From NCBI RefSeq assembly GCF_000302595.1, contig NZ_JH947125.1, positions 62,001 through 126,000 on the forward strand: a stretch of 64,000 nucleotides of DNA. Reading direction: 5' to 3'. Below the pieces are notes generated by a model that was given only the letters and a program-made list of their open reading frames with translations, was not told the DNA's origin and did not search any database. Position numbers and translations under genes: made by a program. Shown here in pieces: positions 1 to 7,131 of the stretch. Each line of letters begins with the position of its first letter. Position 1 is the first letter of the stretch. The stretch comes from Pedobacter arcticus A12. GTDB taxonomy: Bacteria > Bacteroidota > Bacteroidia > Sphingobacteriales > Sphingobacteriaceae.

Positions 1-630
1 ATTGTACCATAAGCCAAAACCGGCATCTGCTAGTTTTTTCCATGGGAAAAGAATGCTGGGATCTACTTTTCTTTTTGGCGCAACATCCCCATGTCCAATA
101 AAGTTTGCATTGGGGATATTGTAGGTTGTTTTTAGTTTTTGCAACAAAATCAATAAGCTGTTGATCTGACTTTCGCTAAAAGGTTCTACTCCGTTATTGT
201 CTAATTCGATACCAATAGAGCAGGAATTCATGTCATAATTATTTCCCCATTTACTGGCTCCAGCATGCCATGCCCGCAAATCGTCGCTTAGCATTTGTAC
301 CACCTCCCCGTTTCTGCCCACAATATAATGTGCACTCGCTTGGGTGTGTTCTAGGGTAAAGGTTTTGATTGTTTGTTGGATAGAATCTTGTGCGGTATGG
401 TGAATGATTACGAAATCGGGTTTTCTGCTTCCGAAATTTACCGTAGGTATAAATGATGTTTTTAGCGCAGTTCCTGAGGTGTCAAATAGCTCAGGAGCTT
501 GGTGCATGTCAATTTTTGTGATGACCTCTTTAACTTTCTCTTCCTGAATTTTTCGGGCTTTGTCATAAGGTTTAGGCGAGCAGCTTGCCAAAAAGGCGAT
601 AACTACAAGAAAGAGAGAGCGTAATAACAT
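1..630 (-). CDS. N-acetylmuramoyl-L-alanine amidase lipoprotein (partial, 3' end outside window)
   Basis: Translation of the complement from ATG at 630 is open to the window edge (210 codons, no stop). The N-terminus is a lipoprotein signal (LVVIAFLASC, Cys17 as lipidation site), so the protein should sit on a periplasmic membrane face. An Amidase_2 domain follows, with the zinc-ligand pattern VIIHHTA near residue 75 and GHGDVAPKRKVDPS near residue 190; the HGD...K-x-DP arrangement is characteristic of AmpD-like zinc amidases that cut the muramoyl-L-alanine bond of peptidoglycan. A Trp-His-Ala-Gly stretch (AWHAGAS) also fits the family. The C-terminus is missing only because the window begins here. 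Cell-wall remodelling or recycling is inferred from the family; the neighbours do not refine it. Confidence 0.9.
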   Translation of the reverse strand, partial: MLLRSLFLVVIAFLASCSPKPYDKARKIQEEKVKEVITKIDMHQAPELFDTSGTALKTSFIPTVNFGSRKPDFVIIHHTAQDSIQQTIKTFTLEHTQASAHYIVGRNGEVVQMLSDDLRAWHAGASKWGNNYDMNSCSIGIELDNNGVEPFSESQINSLLILLQKLKTTYNIPNANFIGHGDVAPKRKVDPSILFPWKKLADAGFGLWYN

Positions 631-808
631 TTGATCGTTGTGATTTGATTCTCTACAAAGTAATGGAAAATCATAATCATAGGCGAATATTTTAATCAGA
701 ATTACCCTAAAAAGGATTAAAAATTTAACAAAAGTTCGATGAGTTTTAAATCTTGTCTCGATTATGAATAACGAATGGTATAGAAACGAGTTTTTTAGTT
801 AAGAAAGC

Positions 809-908
809 TTTTGCGGTTAGGGATTGTAGTGAAAATCCTTTTTGGGCTTCTGAGCGGAGTCGAAGAACAAGCCAAAAAGATTGCAACAAAAAGCCCGCTC
901 GAACGCCC
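809..908 (-). repeat. Dispersed intergenic repeat, copy A (GGGCGTT...TAACCGC family)
   Basis: Read on the minus strand this begins GGGCGTTCGAGCGGGC and ends CCCTAACCGCAAAA, almost identical at both ends to the copy at 9729-9807. The centre holds a T-run/A-run inverted repeat (ATCTTTTTGGCTT against AAGCCCAAAAAGGAT) whose loop carries CTTCGACTCCGCTCAG. This occupies most of the 330-base gap 631-960; I see no gene in the rest of that gap. A short ORF overlapping the repeat has no family features. Confidence 0.8.
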
Positions 909-960
909 AGGTAGTAGTGTTGATAAGCAATTTTTCAAAACAGAAAAGAGTTTCCTGTAA

Positions 961-1368
961 TTAAGGATTAATCTTTGCAAAAATAAGTCCAGCAAGAATA
1001 GCCTGCATCAAGCCGTAAAAGAACCAGCTTAATACGATGGTGATGGTGATGTCCAAAGAGCTAAAAGTGATCCACATTACGGGTAATAAAGCTACCAGGG
1101 CGTACACAAAGCCAAACTCTAAACCTCTAAACAGCATGTGCCCTTTAAATACACTTTTACAGCGGGCCCAAAACCAGGATAGCGCAAAGCTGATGATGAA
1201 TGGGTGCATGTAAAACATGAGGTCTCTGCTGCCATCAGAATTAAACAGCGGGCTGTTGTATTCTATAAACAAGTTTGGGAAAAACCTTACCGCAAGGTAA
1301 AGGCCACCGTAGCTGATTGCAAAGAGGATAAGACCAGCGATTAGTCCGGAGATTGCTATTTTTTTCAT
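961..1368 (-). CDS. Small multi-pass membrane protein, function unknown
   Basis: A 135-residue protein with about four hydrophobic segments (roughly residues 5-28, 50-68, 82-102 and 106-130) and short loops. The start ATG is the first in frame, and the sequence opens with a Lys-Lys typical of inner-membrane proteins (MKKIAISG). I do not recognise a family. It lies 63 bases downstream of, and in the same orientation as, a YceI-domain gene, so it may be the last gene of the YceI/porin cluster, although a strong terminator after the porin gene (2052-2087) argues for at least partly separate transcription. Nothing in the sequence indicates an enzyme activity. Confidence 0.7.
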   Translation of the reverse strand: MKKIAISGLIAGLILFAISYGGLYLAVRFFPNLFIEYNSPLFNSDGSRDLMFYMHPFIISFALSWFWARCKSVFKGHMLFRGLEFGFVYALVALLPVMWITFSSLDITITIVLSWFFYGLMQAILAGLIFAKINP

Positions 1369-1431
1369 CTTTTTATTATTTGGCGGTTTGTGTGTGCGCT
1401 AATTTTTGTTGGCTTGGTATAGTTTAAAATG

Positions 1432-2031
1432 CTAATTCATCATTTTTAAATTGAGATTGAACTCAATATCCAGCTCATCATTGGTTTCAATCATTCCACC
1501 TAATTTCCTTGGTGGGATGATTTTAAAATCGGAGAAATTAACGCGTCTTGTGCCTACCAAAATTAATGTATTTGTGCCGTTTACGATAAACTTATAGTTT
1601 ACATCAAAAGTTTTTGTTACGCCGGCCAGTTCTATATTCACCTTTCCTTTTACTTCGCCATTTTTCTCCTTAAAATCCGGATACTTATCTAAATTTATAA
1701 AGTTAATGGTGAGCTTGGGATATGCTTTGGCTTTTAAGGTTTTTCTTAAATCGGCGGTCATTACTGGGTTGTGGCAATCGAAATTGTTGACATCCAATTC
1801 CATTTTTCCAGTTATTTTTACGTTTTCGTTATGTGTGTTTTTATAAAAAGTTAAGGTATCGGGCTTGTAATAGTTCGCAATGGCACAATTAAACTTGTTG
1901 ATATTGGTGCTGCCAGCAACTTTTAACGAACAGCTTTTGCTGATTACCCATTTTGTGGGTTTAGGCGGTTGAAAGCTATAACCAAAATAGGCAACAAAGC
2001 AAAGTAATAAAAGAGTTGATCTCGCACTCAT
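1432..2031 (-). CDS. YceI-family periplasmic protein (second copy)
   Basis: 199 residues with an N-terminal signal peptide (about 20 residues, STLLLLCFVAYFGYSF) followed by a YceI-like lipocalin-type barrel. Support includes the CSLKVAGSTNINKFNC strand, the central GVTKTFDVNYKF strand pair and the ending FKIIPPRKLGGMIETNDEL, which parallels the NIKAPSFMMGALKTGDDL ending of the paralogue at 3440-4042. YceI proteins bind isoprenoid or amphiphilic ligands in the periplasm; the ligand here is unknown. It contains cysteines at the start of the barrel (SC, NC) that the paralogue mostly lacks. It is separated from the upstream porin by a terminator-like hairpin, so it may need its own promoter or read-through. 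Confidence 0.8.
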   Translation of the reverse strand: MSARSTLLLLCFVAYFGYSFQPPKPTKWVISKSCSLKVAGSTNINKFNCAIANYYKPDTLTFYKNTHNENVKITGKMELDVNNFDCHNPVMTADLRKTLKAKAYPKLTINFINLDKYPDFKEKNGEVKGKVNIELAGVTKTFDVNYKFIVNGTNTLILVGTRRVNFSDFKIIPPRKLGGMIETNDELDIEFNLNLKMMN

Positions 2032-2051
2032 GCTTATTTTTGATTAAATAA

Positions 2052-2087
2052 AAAATCGGGATGAGGGTTTATACTCATCCCGATTTT
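2052..2087 (-). terminator. Intrinsic terminator after the porin gene
   Basis: A perfect 14-bp stem (AAAATCGGGATGAG with its complement) around an 8-base loop, followed on the minus strand by a T-rich stretch. It lies 14 bases after the porin stop codon and just before the next YceI gene. Confidence 0.85.
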
Positions 2088-2100
2088 AAGGTTTTTTTAT

Positions 2101-3402
2101 TTAGAATCCTACTACTGCTTGAATTACGTAGCCTTTAAATTCACCTCCAGCTCTGTAATCTGCGTTAGGGAAATCTTTGTATTGTTGATTAACGTACTCA
2201 CCTTTTAGCAAGATGCTTTTAGTTAAAAACCAACCTGCACCAACTGCTACTCTGTTTACTTCTACTTCGTTAGCAATGCCAGCTAATTCTGCTTTTACAA
2301 CGTTGTAACGAGCGCCAATGAATACCTTTTCTGCTTTTCCTATTCTGTATACACCATCAATTGCGTATTGGTTAACATCTCTTTCTGTAGTTTCAGCTTT
2401 ACTTCTACCGCTAGCTGTTTCGTAAGTTCCAAAGAACTCTAAGCCTTGGTATTTTGCGAAAGCATTCAATTGGATTGCTTCAACTTTTTTACTGAAACCT
2501 GGGTTTAAACGTCCAGAGAATGCATTAGCCGCATAAGTAACTCCGGCTCCTGCTTTTTCCATTGCCATAAAGTAATTAGATCCTGTACGGTCACCTCCGT
2601 AAAGTGTTTGTCCACCAGAGCTGTTGTTCATATAGTAAGATGCAGCTACTCTCAATCTCAAATCTGTATTCACTTGTTTATCTACACCTGCTTTAAAGTA
2701 AATAGAAGGACTTTTGTGGATGTTGTCATCCTGGGGAGTTGGGACTAATTCGTCAATGTTACCTTTGATCATACCATTAGATGCACCAATTACACCAAAG
2801 AACATGTCTTTTCTAAGTAACAGCTCTCCACCAATTTCTGTGCTAAAGGCATCTAAAATATAGTTTTCTGCAAATGGATTGTATATGGTATTTCCACCAT
2901 CTGATCTTCTAAAGTGTTGATCACCGTAGTTGATTTCCATGTGTCCTACTTTTAAAGTAGCATACTTCATAATATTGTCCCAAACTTCACCTTTGAACGG
3001 TAGTTTGTCAAATTGGATGTAACCACCTTTTACCCAAGTTTCGTTATGGTGACGAGAAGAAAGGTAGCTGGTTAAGTTTAACAAAATACCATCAGCCAAT
3101 TGTACGTCCATAAAAAGGTTGGCGTTGGCTGTGTTAAAACCAGGAGTCATTTTATAAAGCGGGCTAGCTGGGTTACTTGTATTTGAATGCTTTAACCCTT
3201 GGAAAGACTGGGTAAAGCCAGCACCAAACTTAACTTTGATTTTATCAAACGGTTTATCTGACTCTTTTGGAGCTTCAAAAACGTTTATACCGTCTTGATC
3301 GTATGGTCTAACATTTGCAACTTCTGTTTGTGCGTTTGCTAGCTGTGCACCGAATCCTATCATCAGGAATGCTACTGTGCTTAGAATGTGTTTAGTTTTC
3401 AT
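2101..3402 (-). CDS. Outer-membrane porin-like beta-barrel protein
   Basis: 433 residues. A clear Sec signal peptide ends at ALANAQ (about residue 25). The rest is rich in alternating aromatic/glycine strands, and the protein ends in GYVIQAVVGF, a C-terminal Phe typical of BAM-assembled barrels. Repeated strand pieces (LKVGHMEINYGDQHF, FGTYETASGRSK, VFIGARYNVVKAEL, ILLKGEYVNQQY) resemble Bacteroidota porins distantly related to phosphate-selective porins. Solute specificity cannot be read from sequence. It sits between two genes for YceI-type lipid-binding proteins, all facing left, which hints that substrate passage and periplasmic binding are linked. Strong terminator directly downstream. 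Confidence 0.8.
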   Translation of the reverse strand: MKTKHILSTVAFLMIGFGAQLANAQTEVANVRPYDQDGINVFEAPKESDKPFDKIKVKFGAGFTQSFQGLKHSNTSNPASPLYKMTPGFNTANANLFMDVQLADGILLNLTSYLSSRHHNETWVKGGYIQFDKLPFKGEVWDNIMKYATLKVGHMEINYGDQHFRRSDGGNTIYNPFAENYILDAFSTEIGGELLLRKDMFFGVIGASNGMIKGNIDELVPTPQDDNIHKSPSIYFKAGVDKQVNTDLRLRVAASYYMNNSSGGQTLYGGDRTGSNYFMAMEKAGAGVTYAANAFSGRLNPGFSKKVEAIQLNAFAKYQGLEFFGTYETASGRSKAETTERDVNQYAIDGVYRIGKAEKVFIGARYNVVKAELAGIANEVEVNRVAVGAGWFLTKSILLKGEYVNQQYKDFPNADYRAGGEFKGYVIQAVVGF

Positions 3403-3439
3403 GTTCTTGTGTATTATGTGATTATATAAGGTTTCTTAA

Positions 3440-4042
3440 TTATTTTTTTAGTTTTAGCACAATGTTGATGGTTAAATCATCACCAGTTTTAAGTGCGCCC
3501 ATCATAAAAGAAGGAGCTTTGATGTTAAAATCACTCATTTTAATTGCTCTTGAGCCTTTAAAACTTACGCTTTCGTCGGCATTAACCACGTAGTTTGATT
3601 GTATCGTTATGGTTTTGGTAACACCAGAAATGGTAAGGTTTCCGGTTACTTTTACTAACTTTTGTGCTTCTACAACGGTTGCATCTGTTAGCTTAAAAGT
3701 CATTTTGTCATGAGAGTCTGCATTTAATGCCTTGTAAGCTCTGGTATCCATTAGGCTTTCTTTGCTTTTTAAGTTTTTTACAGGTAAAGTAAAAACTAAA
3801 GAAGTGATGTCTTTTAATTGTCCGCTGGTAACAACCATTTTAGCGTCACAAGAAAACTTGCTGGCATCCATTGTCCAATCGTGTAGGTTTGATGTTCCAG
3901 CTACCATAATTTGAGAACCAGCTGCAAGCGTATATTGCGCTTTAACTTGCTGGGCACTTAAGCCTACCATAATAAAAAGTACAATGGCACTGATGCGAGT
4001 GAATGCTGTTTTGAATGTGCTGATCTTATTTAAAGTTTTCAT
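3440..4042 (-). CDS. YceI-family periplasmic protein (first copy)
   Basis: I place the start at ATG 4042 (MKTLNKISTF), not the upstream in-frame non-signal extension, because the signal peptide starts there (basic n-region, hydrophobic VLFIMVGLSA, cleavage near VKAQ). The mature part is a YceI domain: YTLAAGSQIMVAGTSNLHDW opens the barrel, the HDKMTFKLTDA and GVTKTITIQSNY strands lie in the middle, and NIVLKLKK closes it. NLHDW is a well-conserved YceI motif. First gene of the leftward cluster: the porin follows after 37 bases, so the two are probably co-transcribed. The function is inferred from the family as binding of a hydrophobic ligand in the periplasm. Confidence 0.82.
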   Translation of the reverse strand: MKTLNKISTFKTAFTRISAIVLFIMVGLSAQQVKAQYTLAAGSQIMVAGTSNLHDWTMDASKFSCDAKMVVTSGQLKDITSLVFTLPVKNLKSKESLMDTRAYKALNADSHDKMTFKLTDATVVEAQKLVKVTGNLTISGVTKTITIQSNYVVNADESVSFKGSRAIKMSDFNIKAPSFMMGALKTGDDLTINIVLKLKK

Positions 4043-4400
4043 AACTTTTCTTTTTAATGTTTTACTGACTGTTTGTACTGTCAAAGGTATATCGCCGTAT
4101 TGCACTAAAGAGTGATGATACGACCTTATAAAAGTGACATTCGATACTATTTTGTTCTAATGTTAGTTTCTTAATAGTTGGCGAGCGGGGTTCGGCACCA
4201 TTTAAACCAAAAGGAATAGTTAAAACAGATTATAGTGATTGATTTTTTTATTAATAAGGTTCTGAACGCTATTGGAGAGAACTTGAAATAGCCCAGCTAT
4301 AGCGTTTAACATATTTTCCGATTATTAGCCGTAACTTCGCAAAAAAATAAGGTTTGCCTTTTCAAAATGTTGATATGTGCTTTTCCTTAAAAAAAGATAT
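4043..4400. other. Divergent intergenic region between YceI and DEAD-box helicase genes
   Basis: 358 bases without a gene. It must hold the leftward promoter of the YceI/porin cluster and the rightward promoter of the helicase gene. On the plus strand TAACTTCG at 4332-4339 is one base off the TAnnTTTG -7 box and lies about 60 bases before the helicase start; otherwise I see only AT-rich sequence. Confidence 0.4.
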
Positions 4401-5720
4401 ATGACATTTTCAGAATTAGAATTAATTGAGCCTATTCAAAAAGCGCTCGCAACACAGGGATACACTAATCCTACACCAATCCAAGCACAAGCAATCCCAT
4501 TACTTTTACAAGAGAGAGATTTACTAGGTTGCGCACAAACAGGTACTGGTAAAACAGCAGCTTTTGCTATTCCTATTTTACAGTTATTGCATAAACAAGG
4601 ACCACAACAGAAAGGTTCAAGAAAGATAAAAGCTTTAATTGTTACGCCTACGCGTGAATTGGCTATACAAATTGGCGAAAGCTTTGCCGATTATGGTAAA
4701 AACCTACACCTTAACCAAACTGTAGTTTTTGGTGGCGTTGGTCAAAAAGCACAAACTGATATATTACAGCGAGGCGTTGATATTTTAATAGCAACTCCGG
4801 GACGTTTATTGGATCTAATCAACCAACGTTTCATCAGCTTACGCGATATTAACTTTTTTGTGTTAGACGAAGCCGATAGGATGCTAGACATGGGTTTTAT
4901 CCATGATGTAAAAAAACTGATTGCATTATTACCGGCTAAAAGACAATCATTGTTTTTCTCGGCAACAATGCCACCTGCGATTACCAAATTAGCCAATACC
5001 ATTTTAAATAATCCGGTAAGGGTAGAGGTTACACCAGTTTCTTCAACTGCTGATACCATCAATCAGTTTTTATATTATGTAGATAAAGGAAATAAGAATG
5101 CGCTTTTACTACATATTTTAGAGGATAAGAACATAAAAACGGCTTTAGTTTTTACGCGTACCAAGCATGGTGCAGATAAGGTTGTTAAAGTATTGAATGC
5201 AAAAGGTATTAAAGCAGCGGCAATTCACGGAAACAAATCCCAAAATGCTAGGCAAAATGCATTGTCGCAGTTTAAAGATCAAACTTTACGTGTTTTAGTT
5301 GCTACTGATATTGCTGCCCGCGGAATTGATATTGATGAGCTTGCTTATGTAATCAATTACGAGATTCCTAATATTGCAGAAACCTATGTACACCGAATTG
5401 GCCGTACAGGTAGGGCAGGTGCAAATGGAACAGCACTTTCATTTTGCGAGGCCGAAGAAAAAGCATACTTAAAAGACATCCACAAGCTGATCAATAAAAA
5501 CATTCCAGTTATTGAGGATCATCCTTTCCCATTTACTGGAGCTAGACCAGAAAAATCGGATGATGATCGTCCGCGTGGTGGAAGAGGTTTTTCGCAAGGA
5601 GGAAACAGATCTGGCGCCAACAAACCGTCGTCAGGAAATTCAAGAAGAGCAGATTCGAAAGAGAAGCCAGCCGGCGGGAGCGGAAAATCGCACACTTACT
5701 TTAAACCAAAAGCAAAGTAA
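4401..5720 (+). CDS. rhlE: DEAD-box ATP-dependent RNA helicase, RhlE-like
   Basis: Start chosen at ATG 4401 (MTFSELELI), the canonical beginning of this family; an in-frame upstream ATG at 4377 adds eight atypical residues. About 439 residues. Motifs in order: aromatic-plus-Q motif ([11 protein letters not shown]), Walker A ([10 protein letters not shown]), PTRELA, DEAD box (LDEADRMLD), SAT (FFSATMPP), and motif VI ([10 protein letters not shown]). A basic, Gly/Arg/Ser-rich tail of about 70 residues follows the helicase core, as in RhlE proteins that bind rRNA or the degradosome. Role from family: RNA duplex unwinding in ribosome assembly or RNA turnover, probably more needed in the cold. Single gene, closed by a strong terminator. 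Confidence 0.93.
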   Translation: MTFSELELIEPIQKALATQGYTNPTPIQAQAIPLLLQERDLLGCAQTGTGKTAAFAIPILQLLHKQGPQQKGSRKIKALIVTPTRELAIQIGESFADYGKNLHLNQTVVFGGVGQKAQTDILQRGVDILIATPGRLLDLINQRFISLRDINFFVLDEADRMLDMGFIHDVKKLIALLPAKRQSLFFSATMPPAITKLANTILNNPVRVEVTPVSSTADTINQFLYYVDKGNKNALLLHILEDKNIKTALVFTRTKHGADKVVKVLNAKGIKAAAIHGNKSQNARQNALSQFKDQTLRVLVATDIAARGIDIDELAYVINYEIPNIAETYVHRIGRTGRAGANGTALSFCEAEEKAYLKDIHKLINKNIPVIEDHPFPFTGARPEKSDDDRPRGGRGFSQGGNRSGANKPSSGNSRRADSKEKPAGGSGKSHTYFKPKAK

Positions 5721-5729
5721 ATATATATG

Positions 5730-5754
5730 AAACCGGCCAAGCGCCGGTTTTTTT
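5730..5754 (+). terminator. Intrinsic terminator of the helicase gene
   Basis: Eight-base stem AAACCGGC/GCCGGTTT with a 5-base loop followed by seven T residues, starting nine bases after the helicase stop codon. Confidence 0.9.
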
Positions 5755-5840
5755 ATGGAATTGTGTTTAGGCTGTTTTTCTTGCTATTTAATTAATTTGA
5801 AAAATCAGTTTATGGTATCGCTTGAACTGATTTTTCGAAA

Positions 5841-6194
5841 CTACTTCGCTTTTTTATAACGGATTTCTACATTTCCTACGCCTTCATCTTTGATCCCAAT
5901 TCGTCTAGCGGCTTTTTTGCTAAGGTCAATGATTCTGCCTGCAACAAAAGGTCCGCGGTCATTAATCCGGACTTTAACCGATTCTCCAGTTCGTAAATTG
6001 GTAACTTTTACTTTAGTGCCAAAAGGCAAAGTTTTGTGTGCGGCGGTTAATTTAGAGTTTCTAAATCTTTCGCCCGAAGCTGTTTTTCGTCCGTTGAATT
6101 TATCGGCATAGTAAGAAGCTTTTCCCTTCTGGGTGATTTTTGGTGCGCAAGAGACAAAAGCAAGGGATAAAAAAAGGATTAGCGCTTTGTACAT
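5841..6194 (-). CDS. rlpA: RlpA-like septal ring/double-psi beta-barrel lipoprotein
   Basis: About 117 residues from ATG 6194; a TTG two codons upstream is the alternative start. Lipoprotein signal [12 protein letters not shown] places Cys16 as the acylated residue. The rest is a single double-psi beta-barrel: [19 protein letters not shown], then [17 protein letters not shown], then [18 protein letters not shown]. These are the hallmark RlpA segments, including the catalytic Asp in NDRGPF. RlpA proteins cut glycan strands stripped of peptide at the division septum; many Bacteroidota versions lack a SPOR domain, as here. Short relative to E. coli RlpA because of that missing domain. Confidence 0.9.
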   Translation of the reverse strand: MYKALILFLSLAFVSCAPKITQKGKASYYADKFNGRKTASGERFRNSKLTAAHKTLPFGTKVKVTNLRTGESVKVRINDRGPFVAGRIIDLSKKAARRIGIKDEGVGNVEIRYKKAK

Positions 6195-6364
6195 CTCCAA
6201 ATTTGTAAAATTTGAAGGTGAAAAACAAGTTGAGCGTGGGATTTAGTGGTTTATGATTTTTATTAGAGCTTTATAGCGAATAATATTTTTATCCAAATTC
6301 TAGAATTCGTCACAGAATACTTAATTTCAACATGTTATAACTACTTATTGATTTTTTAGAGGAA

Positions 6365-6883
6365 ATGAAAAGCTACTTTACATTAATACTACTGGTTGTT
6401 TTTTGCAAAACGAATAGTGCCCAAACCTTGATGGACAAATATAATGTAGACGGGTTTACAGTCAGTTTGCCCTTTTATATGAGTAAAACTGGAGGTTTAA
6501 ATAACGATGCCGCAATACAGTTCAGAAACATGGTGAAGGATGTTTCTGGTTATGTAATTAAAGAGGAAAAGAGTGTGAAAGCAATGGACGATTCTACAAA
6601 CCCAGATATCAATCAGGTTTATTACCAGTGTCTTAAAAACTTTTTAACTGATAAAAAGGAAAGGAAAATAGCTTCTCCAAACCAGAGCACTAACGGAACT
6701 GCGAAGTTTATGAACGTAGATTTTACCTATCTAGACGATGAAACAATGATTTATTACTATTATTTTATAGGGATTGTAGAAACTAAGAATTGCTTTTACA
6801 AAGTAATTTGTTCTAGTTCTTTGGACGATAAAAAGCTGTTCAAAAGCGATTTTCAGAAAATATTTCTAAGTATCAAAGATTAG
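6365..6883 (+). CDS. Secreted protein of unknown function
   Basis: 172 residues with a signal peptide (YFTLILLVVFCKTNSAQ, cleavage near residue 20). The mature part is a mixed alpha/beta domain with no motif I recognise; it has aromatic runs (ETMIYYYYFIGIVE) and two cysteines near the C-terminus (NCFYKVICSS) that could pair in the periplasm. The start follows GAGGAA seven bases upstream, which is a good ribosome binding site. The sequence is a single complete ORF and the genes on both sides are unrelated, so there is no context clue. Confidence 0.7.
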   Translation: MKSYFTLILLVVFCKTNSAQTLMDKYNVDGFTVSLPFYMSKTGGLNNDAAIQFRNMVKDVSGYVIKEEKSVKAMDDSTNPDINQVYYQCLKNFLTDKKERKIASPNQSTNGTAKFMNVDFTYLDDETMIYYYYFIGIVETKNCFYKVICSSSLDDKKLFKSDFQKIFLSIKD

Positions 6884-7131
6884 GTTGATAACCGAAAGCC
6901 CTCTGGCCGAAAGCTTACCGATAATTAGTTTTTTAATTGCTTTCTCTGTAATAGTAAATACCGCTAAAATAAACTAAGAGTTTGTCTTTTCAGAAGCTGT
7001 GCCCCACAAAATGAATCCCCTCCAACCTAATTTCAGCTAAATTGAACTACAACAGTTAACAAAAACCAAATAAAAAACTAGCGTTTTACGTAACATTGTA
7101 CCCAATTACCCGTCAGAATAAAAAATAACAC

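Noticed and set aside
795-995. 66-codon ORF on the minus strand across repeat copy A
   Set aside because: Its sequence derives from the repeat itself and it carries no family feature or ribosome binding site.
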